The position numbers and the translations under genes are program-made. A stretch of 64,000 bases of DNA, taken from assembly GCA_019426215.1 (NCBI GenBank), contig CM033396.1:23451101-23515100 (forward strand), given 5' to 3'. The notes under the pieces were generated by a model. That model made no database searches. It worked only from the letters and a program-made list of their open reading frames with translations, and was not told where the DNA came from. Source of the DNA: Buddleja alternifolia (taxonomy: Eukaryota; Streptophyta; Magnoliopsida; Lamiales; Scrophulariaceae). This document shows positions 47,351 through 59,120 of the stretch, in pieces (the first letter of the stretch is position 1; the number at the start of each line of letters is the position of its first letter).

Positions 47351-48636
47351 CCCGTGATTAGCCTAGCATTGGGTACGGAATGCCCTGACCCAATACTTTA
47401 TTTTTGACCCAGACCCAGCCAAGACCCGGATACTCAATTATTAACAGCCAGTGAGATCCAACGGTCAGTATATAGTTGCAGTAAAAAAAATTTAAATAGA
47501 TTTAAATAAAATAAACAGAACAAAACCCAATTCGAGTTTTGAGAACACGCCTCTATCTCTCTACTTCGCCCCCTCTCTCTCTCTCTCAAACTCCACCACT
47601 TCAAACCTCACGTCACGTCCACCCCGCCGCTACCACCACGTCCCGTTGCCGCCCTCTCTGGTAGATAATTTTATCCACTTTATTTTTAGATTTTTTTTGA
47701 GTCTATGGGTTCTTGGGGATTCTCATCATTTCACGGTTATTTACATAGAAGTCTTTAGCAAAAACAGATCAGTAATTCTTCTCACCAGAAAATGCAATTT
47801 ACCTTGAAAAATTCTATTAACAAAATCTTGAATTTTTTGAAAATTATATTAGAAAAGAAATAGAGAAAGACGAATGGGGGCATCAAAAAAGTCAAAATTC
47901 AAACACCAAACAACCCTTTTCTATTCATCATGAAAAATCCTCGACATACAAGATCTGAAGAATCAAGATCCACAAAACTCAAAGAAATTGCAAATCCACG
48001 TACACAAAACCCAGAAATTAACATAAAAGTGAAACCAGATTAGAGGGATACTTTATATAATTAAAATGATGCTTTTATTTGTGCTTATTTTTTTGGCTCT
48101 GAGCTTCCTTTGTGCCTTGTCTCATAAATGACTCTGTTTTTAGAAATATAATTTAGCTTACTTTTTTTAATTCAAGAGGGCGGGGATACTCTATATATCT
48201 AGCCCGATAAACCCAAATTAATAGGTATAATCTTGAATCATAAAAACTATATCTAATTCCATAAAGGAGGGAGACACAACTCCATCTAGAAATATAATTT
48301 AGCTTACTTTGCTTGTGAAGAAATGGTCCAAAACAAATATTTGGGTTTAAAGTGAAAAATCATAAAGTGTAAAGAATGGTCAAATTTTCGGACACAAAAA
48401 CTTGGGTAAAAAATATTGCAATAAAAAGAAATAGGAAATCAGGAGCCCAAAAATAAAAAATTAGAAGAAAAGAAATGAGTCCAGAATTGGACCCAAAACA
48501 TTAGGTCCAGAACCGATCTTGGTCTGAATAGGCCTAATCATCAGACCCAAAACATTAGGTGTGGGTATTGGCTGGGACCCAATATTTTGGGTCTTGATCT
48601 AGGAATTTCCTGCCCAATGCGAAGCCTACCCATGAT
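47351..48636. mobile_element. hAT-like non-autonomous element with 8-bp duplication
   Basis: The ends TAGCCTAGCATTGGG (from 47359) and CCCAATGCGAAGCCTA (to 48628) are inverted with one indel and two differences. They are flanked by CCCGTGAT (47351-47358) and CCCATGAT (48629-48636), an 8-bp target duplication with one change, as in hAT elements. Both subterminal regions repeat GACCCAGACCC or GGGACCCAATATTTTGGG motifs. A GC-rich patch with CT repeats and a donor-like CTCTG|GTAGAT near 47661 lies inside, perhaps a captured gene 5' end. No transposase. Confidence 0.7.
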
Positions 48637-48648
48637 GGCCGCGCGGGG

Positions 48649-48680
48649 TTTTTTTTTTTTTGGGGGGGGGGGGGGGGGGT
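48649..48680. repeat. Poly-T followed by poly-G
   Basis: About a dozen T then about eighteen G, placed exactly between two hAT-like elements. Confidence 0.9.
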
Positions 48681-48683
48681 TGG

Positions 48684-49362
48684 TCTTGTCTAGGCCAGTC
48701 AATCGGGTCTTAATAAGCCAAGCTTACAAGCTAAAAAATATCAGGCTTAAATATTACAGACTCAAACTCGGCTCGTAATTTTTTTCCTTGGTTCGGCTCA
48801 AACTGAAAGTCACAATTTTTACGAGTTTGGGGCTAATTTCGTGCCTTCTTATCAATTTTTCTCAAACAAAATAAGTTACATTACAAAATCATATTAAGAG
48901 ACTAATTTTGATTAGTATACTAAATAAAAGTTTATGCTAATGAATATGTATAATTCCAGTTTTTTCTAATAGAATTAGGAAGTCTACAAAAATGATTATG
49001 AAAAATTAGAATCTTTTTCAATATACTTGAAGTGATATAAAATAATAAGAGTTCTTCTAAAATCTCTTTATGCAAGAATTTCCCACTAATATATCAAAAT
49101 ACATCGACTTAGTAACCTTCAAACTTAAGAATCTACTACGGGTTTTATATAAGTTAGCTTAAAAATAATCTAACTATATGAAACAAAGCATTAACTTAGT
49201 TAAATTATGAGTTTGGGCTATTCGAGCTGAGCCTAATAAAGCTCAAGCTCAGCTGATAAATTAATCGGGCTCAATGTTTAAGCTCAAACTCAGCTCAAAT
49301 ATAACCGGGCCGAACAATCGGACTTCGGGTAAGCCCGGTTCAATTGACAGTCCTAGTCTTGT
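48684..49362. mobile_element. TIR element with TCTTGT flanks
   Basis: CTAGGCCAGTCAATCGGGTC (from 48690) and GCCCGGTTCAATTGACAGTCCTAG (to 49356) are inverted, and TCTTGT flanks both sides (48684-48689, 49357-49362). Subterminal parts repeat GGCTCAAACTCAGCTC-type motifs. The 667-bp body has no ORF of note. The flank length fits hAT or a related superfamily. Confidence 0.68.
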
Positions 49363-50725
49363 TGGTGGCTACGTGGTGGTGTACGTTTGGGGTAGAGGGT
49401 GGTTTGGGGCGAGATAAAGGTGTGGGCTGTTTGTGTGTGTGTGAGACGGGGATAGGAAAAACGACAGAAGATAAAAAGATGGAAAAATAGTTGATTTAAA
49501 AATATTTTAGAAAGTATAATCAAACAATGAACAATTTTTTATATATTGATTTTTTTTTGGTAATGTTTACTGATTAAAGTATGGTTATTTTAATCTTATA
49601 AAGAATTTAATTGCGACTAATTTAGTATTTGAATATATATTGGTAAACTTAATTATTTGAATGTATTTACTTTTAAGGGATTTGTTTTTAATATTTAATA
49701 TTTAGTTTTAATTTAATTATGTTTAAATTTCATATCAATTTTCTAATACTTTTTTGTTAAGAATTTAATAAATAATAAATTATAACAGTATATTTAATCT
49801 CAATTTTGATAATAATCTATTTATTTTTTAATTTTTTTTGTAGAAGTATGAAATGTAAATTTAATAATAGTGATTTTATATAATTTTCTTTTATATATGA
49901 TTTTTAATTGATATATCATATTTAATAAATTGTATGATGGTCAACTATAATGCACATAAACTGACACGGGGCACAGCAGTTTCCAAAAATTTTAGGACAC
50001 GACACGGCTCCAATACGAATGTCAAATATATATATATATATATATAACATAAATTAGATATTGATTTTAATTTCAATATAATTTGTTAGAAAAATAAATT
50101 GTGAAAATATTGTTAACTTGTTTATTGTTAAATTTGTATTTTTCTTGCTTCTTTGTAAATCTCTATATGTTTGAAAAAATTCAACTAATAAGTCAATAAC
50201 AAATGGAAAACAAAAATATAACAGCCACAAATTATAAAACAATTACAAATACAATCAAAGTATCAAATGCTCAACAATTAAAATTAGGATTTTTGAGTTT
50301 TTCTATTTACAATTGGAACCCCACACTTTTTAATTTCTTAGAAAAACTGTCAACAGTGTCATCACCGTGTCGAACACGCATTTGGTCGTGTCCTGGAGAC
50401 CGAATTGCTTTTTTTATTTTTTAACCATGAACACATATTAGCCGTGTTTTACACATGAAGGAGGAGTATCGTGTACGATACATGCCCGACACGATCGGTA
50501 ATAATTTTTGGAGTTTCTATGCTTTATAGATGGTCAATCAACACATAATTAAGATGAAAGAAAGTCAAAAAATTTCACCCATAGCATCCTTAGCATGTGT
50601 ACAACACAATTGTCGGTTTGTCTGGTGGGTGGGTGTTTGGAGCATGGCTCTTATAATCATAAGAGATATTTTGCTAAGACATTAACATAAATAGGTTTTC
50701 AATATATAAAGTGTAACACATGAGG
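49363..50725. other. AT-rich intergenic with CGTGTCG motifs
   Basis: No gene is recognised. GACACGGGGCACAGCAG (49966) and GTGTCGAACACGC (50370) resemble the subterminal motifs of the element at 28301-29196, so an older relative may be buried here. Confidence 0.4.
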
Positions 50726-51131
50726 GTATTGTACAGTGGCGGGTCTAGAATTTTAGATCTATATTTATGGAGGGAAATATAATAAGAAACTAGATTCAAT
50801 TACAACTTTTGACATACTTTATACTCTTATATCTCTTTCGTTACAGCGAGGATTTTGGGAGGGAGGGGGGGCGAACTCAAAGTAAAGGGAGAAAACGTGA
50901 TATTTTTTGTTCTTGAGGGGGGCGAAATTCAAATATAAATTTTTTGTAAGGTAACAAAATAATTTTTCAAAATTAGGAGGTGGGGGGGGGGGGGGGGGGG
51001 GGGGGGGGGTGAGATGGAAATTGGAACTGAGGGGGGCATTTAAAAAATTTTAAAAAATGTTTATATTTAAAAAAATAAAATTTGAGTGCCTCCCCGGCCC
51101 GCTTGTATGTACGTCCGCTCATGGTATTGTA
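50726..51131. mobile_element. hAT-like MITE with perfect 8-bp duplication
   Basis: GTATTGTA occurs at 50726-50733 and again at 51124-51131. Between them the element starts CAGTGGCGGGTC and ends GTCCGCTCATG, roughly inverted, as in the CAGTGGCGG family of plant hAT elements. The 390-bp body holds a G-homopolymer of more than 25 bases near 50984-51009. Confidence 0.8.
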
Positions 51132-51430
51132 TAAGTTATCCTTTGAAGATTAGTGCTTGGTTTGACAATAGCACATGATCGCAACGTGCATGCGTCCAAC
51201 ACGGACCATTACCCAGGTCCCGAATTTTGTACTTTAGACCCCTATGGCTATCCTATTGCCCATATTTAATAATTAATTATTCACATATATATTATTAATA
51301 CAATATTCTTATAAAAATAAATAAGAATGTAAATATTAATAAATTATTATTGTTTTAGAAAATATTTAACAATAAAAATAGGTGATAGCATATCCCATTA
51401 ATGCTTGAGTCATGCTTACAGGCTCTAACT

Positions 51431-51564
51431 TGTTAATGTAAATTCCCCTCAATTGTATTACGAAAGATGACAAGGTATATACAGATATTACAAGAAAGGG
51501 AAATAAGGAAATAACTAGAAACCTAATCTAATAAGGAAACATAAGCAATAAATAACTCTTAACA
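51431..51564 (-). repeat. 3' LTR of the copia element
   Basis: 134 bp; it differs from the other LTR at only a handful of positions (e.g. TATACAGATAT against TATATAGATAT, and one A in GCAATAAATAAC). Confidence 0.93.
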
Positions 51565-54500
51565 CTCCCCCGCAGTCGAAACGGTAGGAGCACGAACGTT
51601 GAGACTGGAACGAAACTCCATAAACAAAGCAAATGGTAATCCTTTGGTGAAGATGTCAGCAAACTGGTGTGAAGATGGAACATGCAACACACGAACTTCA
51701 CCTAAAGTAACTTTATCACATACGGAATGTAAATCTAATTCAACATGTTTAGTTTGTTGATGTTGTACAGGGTTGGAAGAGAGATAAACAACACTAATGT
51801 TATCACAGTAAACAACAGTAGCGGAGCGAGAGGACAATGAAGTTCAAGAAGGAGATTTCGTAACCAAGAAGATTCAGCCACAGCATTGGTGACTCCCCGG
51901 TATTCAGCTTCAGCACTAGAACGAGAAACGACTTATTGACGTTTGGAAGACCAAGAAATCAGGTTATCACCTAAGAAAACGCAGAAGCCGAAAGTAGAAC
52001 GACGAGTATCGGGACAACCAGCCCAGTCAGTATCGGAATAGGCAATAAGTTGAGAGGAAGAAGATGGACGAATAGAGAGACCCTGAGAAATGGTACCACG
52101 AACATAACGAAGAACACGCTTTAAAGCGTTCATATGATGAAAATGTGGGTCATGCATAAATAGACAGAGCTGTTGAATAGCAAAAGAGATGTCGGGACGA
52201 GTAAAGGTGAGATATTGTAAAGCACCAGCAAGACTTCGATAGAGAGTTGGATCAGAATAAGGAGCGGAAGTAGAAGAAGAAAGTTTAGAGATAGATTCAG
52301 CAGGAGTGGATACAGAATTGTAGTCAGTCATATTTGCACGAGCAAGAATTTCCATAGCAAACTTTTCTTGAGAAAGAAAGAGACCAGATGAAGATCGAGA
52401 AACAGAGATACCTAGAAAATAATGAAGAGGACCTAAATCCATCATAGAAAACTCAGAAGATAAACGAGAAGTGATGGTAGAAAGAAGAGTGGAAGAAGAG
52501 GTAGTTAAAAGAATATCATCGACATAGAGTAGGAGATAAGCGATAGAGGTCTCATGACGAAAAACGAACAAAGAGGCATCAGATTTGCTACTAACAAAAC
52601 CTATGGTAGACAAAAAAGAAGCAAAACTATGGTGCCATGCGCGAGGAGCCTGCTTAAGGCCATAGAAGGCTTTATGAAGAAGACAGACGTGAGAGGAAAG
52701 ATCGGGATGAACAAAATCGGGAGGTTGTTTCATGTAGATAGTTTTAGAAAGATGACCATGAAGAAAAGCATTTTTGACATCAAGCTGGTGTAGTGGCCAA
52801 GAAGAACTGACAGCAGGACTGAGGACAGTGCGAATGGTGGCAGGTTTGACAACTGGACTAAAAGTATCTTCGTAATCTATCCCAGGCTGTTGAGTAAAGA
52901 CTTGAGCAACGAGACGAGCTTTATAGCGTTCAAGGGAACCATCAGAGCGAAGTTTTTGGCGAAAGATCCATTTTGCACCAATGACGTTGACATTAGAGGG
53001 AGCGGGAACAAGAGACCAAGTATGGTTAGAGTGAAGAGCCGAGAGCTCATCCATCATAGCAGATTTCCAATTGGGATCTTTGAGAGCTTGGGCATAGGAG
53101 CGAGGCAAAGGAGAGATGCCAGGAGTGGTAGAAAGATTGAAAAGGGAACGAGGTTTAGTAATACCGGCTTTAGATCTAGTTATCATGGGATGACCGGAAT
53201 CAGTGGAGAAAGGTAATGCAGGGAGAGAGGATGATGTGGCATAAGGTGAAGTGTCGAGGGATGACGTGGCAGTGGGTGAGGTGGCTGCGGAAGTGGTCTT
53301 GCGTGACGTGGCAAGTGGTGACGTGGCTACCGGGGGTGAAATAGAGGACGTGGCAGATGATGATTGGAGCAGGTTAAAGCCTGGTGGTGGACCGGGTGGC
53401 GACGTTCGAGAAGATGGAAGAGAATCAAAACCGAAAGACTGAAGAAAAGAAGGAGAGTCGTCATCACGAATGAGAAAGTCATAAGATGGGGAGTCACGAG
53501 AAGAGGAAAAAGAAGAGAACGGGAAAACCGATTCATCGAAGATGATGTGGTGAGAGATGATAATTTTGTTGGTTTGAAGTTCAAGACAATGAAAACCTTT
53601 ATGATGAGAGGGGTATCCTAAGAATAAACAAGCTGAGGAACGAGGGGAGAGTTTATGAGCGGAAGTAGCAGAAAGATTGGGATAACACAGACAACCAAAA
53701 ACACGTAGATGGTCGTAAGTGGGAAATACACCATAAAGAAGTTTGAACGGAGTCCGATAGGAAAGAGTGGTAGTGGGAAGGATGTTGAGCAGATGGGTCG
53801 CCATGTGTAAGGCTTCAGCCCAGAAGGAAGAATGGATAGTAGCTTGAAAAAAAAGAGATAGAATTATGTTATTCACAGTTTGGATAGTGCGTTCGGCTTT
53901 GCCATTTTGTTGTGAGGTGTGTGGGCAAGAAAAGCGAAAATGAATTCCATTTTTAGTAAAAAAATCGTGAAAACGGTGGTTATCAAGTTCACCACCATGA
54001 TCACATTGAAAAGATTTGATTTTAAAGTGAAATTGAGTATGAACATAAGAATAAAAAGTTTCAAATTTTTTAAAAACATCAGATTTTCTAAATAAAGGAA
54101 AAACCCAAAGAAAATGCAAAAAATCATCTAAAAATAAAACATAATATTTAAAACCACCTAAACTAGACACCGGTGAGGTCCAAATATCCGAGTGAACTAC
54201 ATCAAATAAAGCAGAACTAACAGACGAAGAAGACGAAAAAGGTAAACGTTTGTGTTTTCCTAGTTGACAAGCATGACAAATGGACTGGGAAACATCTTTA
54301 TTACAATTAATAAAATTACGACTATTAAGAAAAGAAATAATGGAAACGCCGGGGTGGCCTAGACGACGATGCCAAGTGGTTGGAGAAGACATGACCGAGG
54401 AAACAGTTGAAGTAAGGGCAGAGGACGAGACAAGGAAGGGGTAGAGATCACCGTTGCTGTCACTACGAAGAAGTTGGTCACCGGTCCTAAGATCCTTGAT

Positions 54501-54803
54501 AGAAAAACCGAAAGGGTCAAACTCAATGGAGCAATTATTGTCACGTGTGAATTGACGAACGGAGATGAGATTCTTAACTAAAGAGGGGGAAACAAGAACA
54601 TTATTGAGATAGAGGGAACGAGAAGAAGAGGGAAAAAAAGAACAACCAATATGAGTTATGGGGAGTACATCACCATTACCAACAGTTATAGAATTAGAAT
54701 TTAAATTTTGTACAATATTAAAAAGGTTACCTTGGTGAGGTGTCATGTGAGAGCTTGCCCCGGTGTCTAAATACCATTGATCATCTGGCTGAGTGAGAGT
54801 CAT
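51565..54803 (-). pseudogene. Copia pol: protease, integrase, RT, RNase H
   Basis: A 956-codon frame (54803-51933) begins just before the protease site YLDTGASSHMT. Next come the GAG-pre-integrase zinc motif (HRRLGHPG, CHACQLGKHK), the integrase core (HSDIWTSP; CDHGGELDN), and reverse transcriptase with LDVKNAFLHG, GLKQAPRAWH and the catalytic YVDDILL. RNase H follows (AYSDTDWAGCPDTRRS). A TAA after SWSSKRQ (51933-51935) ends it; the next codons (SRSSAEAEYRG) show that RNase H went on. A frameshift near 51840 moves the rest (ATVVYCDNISVVYLS, HVPSSHQFADIFTKG) to another frame, ending at 51559. The domain order integrase-RT defines Ty1/copia. Confidence 0.93.
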
Positions 54804-56060
54804 CGTCTGAAAGAGGGAAGAAATATCTGTGGGTTGATTTGCAATTTGTTGGTTTGTTGGGGCAAGACTGAAAACAGGAGGTGGACCAAGGATACTGTCA
54901 TTGTGGGCAGGAGGCCCATGTGCTAAATGATTGGAAAGTGGTCCACATGGAGTGAAGGGCCCAGGAGCGGGACAGGTGGACGCAGGCTGGTGATTAACGG
55001 GAATGGTCCAAGTTGCTGAAGGATTGGAGTGGGCTGCGAATTGCGGACAGAAGGCCCAATTTACTGAAGGTGGTAATTGGGTTGCTGCAGGATAATGAGC
55101 GGTGGCAGATGAGTGTGGCGATGGGCCGCTGTAGCATGGGCCGGGTTGGCGAAACTGGGGCTGCTGTTGAAGGGGGCGAAACTGATGATGTGCGGCCGAA
55201 AATTGTTGATTTTGTGGGGCAGAAAATTGTTGTTTTGGTCGAAAGCCCGATTGTTGATAATTCGAGTAACCACCACGGCCATTAAACCTATTACCACCTC
55301 TTCCAAGATATTTATTATTACCTCAATACGTGTTTTTATTGGGAAATTGATTTTGTGAAAAAAGGACAAGGGAGGAATCCGAATTTTGAGGATTTGAGTG
55401 GAATCTTAATTCACGGGCTTCGTGTGTGAGTAGTAAATTATGAACTTCGGAAAAAGACGGGAAGGGTTTTTGGGTAGTAATTATCGTGACGAGAGGGAGG
55501 TAGGATTCGGGTAAACCTTGTAAAAGTTGAAGAATAAGGGCTTGCTCGCGGACAGGAGTATCAAGATCGGCGAGGGTATCTGCGAGATATTTCATCTCTT
55601 GACAATATTGAGAAATACTTAAAGAGCCTTTTTGGAGAGTATGAAAACGTTCATTGATTTGTAAAGAGCGAGAGGATTTATTATTGAGAAAATTTTCTTC
55701 AATTGTAAGCCAAAGAGTATGAGAGGTGGAATTTTCTAAATCAACGTTTGAGTAATTTTAAATCCACCGTAGAATAAAACCAACGTTTAATTGTAGAGTC
55801 AATAGCAAACCAAGATTCATCATTATTGGAGGAAGGTTTTGATTTTCCGGAGATATGATCAAAGACAGAATAACTGCGACAGAGGTCCATAAACATGCCG
55901 CGCCAGAGTTTATAATTTGAAACATTATTACTAAGTTTGAAACCAAAAGAAGAATGTACATTATTGGCGGCTAAAGCGGGATGGATGGAGGGGGTCTTGG
56001 GGACAGTTTGGATGGGGTTTTGTAGGGTAGTTTCTTCGGAATCAGACGTAGATATAAAAC
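54804..56060 (-). pseudogene. Copia gag with RGG-rich tail, two breaks
   Basis: Capsid text FGFKLSNNVSNYKLWRGMF (near 55920) and FHTLQKGSLSISQYCQEMK, LLQGLPESYLPLVTII are typical of plant copia gag. A frameshift lies near 55755 and a TGA near 55323. Downstream the protein is Arg/Gly/Gln-rich (YLGRGGNRFNGRGGYSNY), then Pro-rich, up to the protease. I see no CCHC zinc knuckle, which most copia gags carry; the RGG stretch may replace it. Confidence 0.8.
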
Positions 56061-56376
56061 ACGTATTGAAATAAAAGTAAAGATCGAGAAGAGAGTAAAG
56101 AGAAGAGAATAATTACCGTGGAGGATTACAAGAGAAAAAACGAGCCAAAAATAGTGAAGACCAACCACGAGAAGAAGGCACGAAAAAAAAAACCCGGAGT
56201 AGAAGGGAGAGACGTGCTGTAGAAGGCTTTATAGTGAAAAATTGCGTGTTGAGGGGAGCAACGACGTAAAGGGAGGGAAGGAGACGACGGCGGCGGCAGC
56301 GTGGCGGTAGAGAGCCGAAGGGACGGCTGTTTTGGAGGAAAAAGAAAATATCTAGGAACGTTTGAGGCTGATACCA

Positions 56377-56509
56377 TGTTAATGTAAATTTCCCTCAATT
56401 GTATTATGAAAGATGACAAGGTATATATAGATATTACAAGAAAGGGAAATAAGGAAATAACTAGAAACCTAATCTAATAAGGAAACATAAGCAATAATAA
56501 CTCTTAACA
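56377..56509 (-). repeat. 5' LTR of the copia element
   Basis: 133 bp, followed on the minus strand by the primer-binding site TGGTATCAGCCTC. Confidence 0.93.
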
Positions 56510-56693
56510 ACTTGCAGATTAGTTCTCAGTTGTTTTGTTAACAAGCCCATTTATAATCAATAATTTTACCAACATAAAATTTCACATCTGCATTAAATAG
56601 AAAATTGTTAAATTGATTGCCCCTTGACTGTATATTACTAAGCGTAGGTCGGTTTCACATATACACTAAATAAAGAATGATTTAAACGATTAC

Positions 56694-56798
56694 CTGATGG
56701 CTACCATCTAAGGCGGAGGGTGGCATCGGCATGAAATCATGCAGTTGAAAAGGTGGTGCAGATGTAGATGAAAACTCTATTGACTGATTTACATCCAT
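56694..56798 (-). CDS. Possible first coding exon of an unknown gene
   Basis: A minus-strand ATG at 56798 opens 35 codons (MDVNQSIEFSSTSAPPFQ, DFMPMPPSALDG) and ends at a good donor, CATCAG|GTAATC. TATTGGCAG at about 56810 could be an acceptor just before it. The copia element begins 185 bp downstream, so it would lie in the following intron. I recognise no family and find no second exon within the window before the sequence becomes repetitive. Confidence 0.3.
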
Positions 56799-56810
56799 AA
56801 TATTTTTCTG

Positions 56811-58140
56811 CCAATAGAGTTAGAATTTGAAAGGCTATGGAAAGAGAAACAACGGTTGAAAAACTTATAAACGCTCACATACCATACAGGAATAGAGACT
56901 CATTAAATTCGATGCAATCTTTATGAAGAATTTAGATAATCTTTAAATAAATTTTGCCTTATCTATACTCTTTTATAATGCCTCAACCCCTTAGAATAAC
57001 CACCATGGTATGTTTTCATTTAAACTTCCTATATTGCCCTTCTCCAAATTTTATCAAAGTAATGCACAGCTAACAACTATTTAATATTCTTTAATTACTT
57101 AATTATATAATTTTAATGGCAACTTCTCATCCACGTTCAACATGGTAACTGCCATTTTCTGTAGCATATCCAACACCAACATACATTAATTACACAAATC
57201 AGTTTTCCTTCAAATCATCAACAGATAACACGGTAAAAGTCCCTGCAAAGGAAAAAGGTGAATCAGTGCGTTGAACGTGAACGTCTTTTACATCTCACGT
57301 TTTGATTCTAAAATTTGCTTAAAAGGAATTGATTAATTCACTTTTCCCTTAACAGTATTTGAAGGTGACAACAAAGGTTATATATATCTCGTTAAGGGGG
57401 GGGCTTGAGAGAATTCAAGGTTTGATGGGCTTCCAAACTGGTGGAAGGACTTGAATAGTTGAATGCACTGCAAGGCTGGATCATCTCTACAAGCAACATG
57501 TTTAAAAAGAATCAGTTTAAGACTTGTCATATTATTTTGAGATTTTAAGTTTCGAGGTAAAAGTTATATAAGTCTGTCTTTTGATTTTTTCCCTTAAATG
57601 AAGCATATTTTAATAATTGTGTTTATTATGATTCTCACTAAAAATTAACAAATTAAGCCCGACATAAAGGACAAAGATATATTGTTTATCCACAAATTTT
57701 AGTGTTTCACTTTGATTAAATTCATATGCATTGTTTTTATATTTAAGAATTATTCTGTCATTAATTATTTCGTTGCATACGCATCGAGTGTGCGTCGACT
57801 GCTAGTACCATTAATATACAAGTAGGATTTGAGTAAGCAATATTTAGAAATCGTTTAACCGAATCGATACATATACTTAATGCATATAACCTCTTTTCAA
57901 AATATAATAGAAGATGTTTTGAAGTGACTTACATTAGACTTGAAGTTAAGTAGTTATTACTCATGCCCAAATAAAAAAAATAAGTCTAGACTCAGACCTA
58001 GACTTGGACCTTAGAAAAAGTTTAGGCCTAGACCTAGACTCAAATATTGAGGATAGACCCAAACCCAGACCTAAACCTTTTAATGAATAATATAAATATT
58101 AATATTCATTCCACTCTAAACAAAATCCTAATATCTACCT
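56811..58140. other. AT-rich intergenic sequence
   Basis: No gene is recognised. 57970-58080 repeats CTAGACCTAGACTC and GACCCAAACCCAGACC motifs, like the subterminal parts of the element at 47351-48636. Confidence 0.45.
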
Positions 58141-58627
58141 CCACATAAAAAAAAAAAACACTGGCAAATCTCTCACACCTCACAATTCCTCTACTGCCAC
58201 CGCCACTCCGACACCACTCCCAGGCTACCTCCACTAGCCTTTTTCTCCTCCTCCACCACCACCACCACCAGTTGCTGGCATCCTCATTCGTCGGCGATCC
58301 CCTCTACCTTATGCGATATCTCCTCTTCCTCATCCCCTGGTCCTAGCGCCGCCCCTCCCTCCATCTCAGCCTATTTTCCCACCGCTCCTCCACTGTAATC
58401 CTCGCACCACAGTCTCCTCCTCTCTCAGTTTTGACCACAGGTGACTCTCCCTCTCCCCGTTTTCTATATAACCTAGTACTGATTAGATGCCTCTCATCCA
58501 CTCCTTGTCGCGCTGATGACTGGCCACCATAACCGGTACTCCTCCGCTTTTCTTCCACTATGGACACCATATTTAATCTTTTCTATGACACATTTTTTGA
58601 ATAATATATATTGATGTTCACCAAAAA

Positions 58628-59117
58628 TGTCTAAGGGCATTACGGTAATTGCACGTATCCCCGGCTAGGTCCGGGGCCCTACCCTTGGGATAACGCCCGT
58701 GGTTAGCATGCTAAGTCAAGCCTAAAAGGGCTGACGACCTATTGAGAATACTTGGTATTTTATTAGTCTAAAAGCCAATAAAGAGATTAATTATTAAGCC
58801 TAATGGGCTACTGATAAAATTAAGCCTACGACCCATAGCCCACTACCAGCTCCCTATAAATACCTTCGAGGAGCTGGGAAAGGTTCATTATCTACTCTCT
58901 CCAAAAAAATCCACTGGTAAGAATTGAGAGTAAAACCAATACAGAACTACGAACTGACTTGATCCCGCATACATCAGGTACGTAGGCAACTCGCTACATT
59001 CGAGTGCAGTCTATACATTAACCAACCCCTAACCTAGTTTGTCGTGCGTTGGATTGGTTCTTCCACCCATGTGGTCAACAAGTGACATTCAACGACTGAC
59101 GATTTTTACCATTATCA
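58628..59117 (+). repeat. Ty3/gypsy LTR
   Basis: Begins TGTCTAAGGG and ends TTATCA. It contains a TATA-like CCCTATAAATACC (58851) and is followed after three bases by TGGCGCCGTCTATGGG (59121), the primer site common in plant Tat-type gypsy elements. No partner LTR is in the window. Confidence 0.7.
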
Positions 59118-59120
59118 GAT

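Larger units (their letters stand above)
51431..56509 (-). mobile_element. Ty1/copia retrotransposon, nearly complete
   Basis: Two short LTRs (51431-51564 and 56377-56509) enclose a 4.8-kb gag-pol on the minus strand. The LTRs begin TGTTAA and end TTAACA. The primer site TGGTATCAGCCTC follows the 5' LTR directly (56364-56376), and a polypurine tract GCGGGGGAG precedes the 3' LTR (51565-51573). Only a few stops and shifts break the coding region and the LTRs are nearly identical, so insertion was recent. AACTTG lies at both outer borders but overlaps the LTR ends, so the duplication length is ambiguous. Confidence 0.95.

Noticed and set aside
52554..53621. Several plus-strand frames within the copia element
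   Set aside because: They are antisense to the long pol frame.
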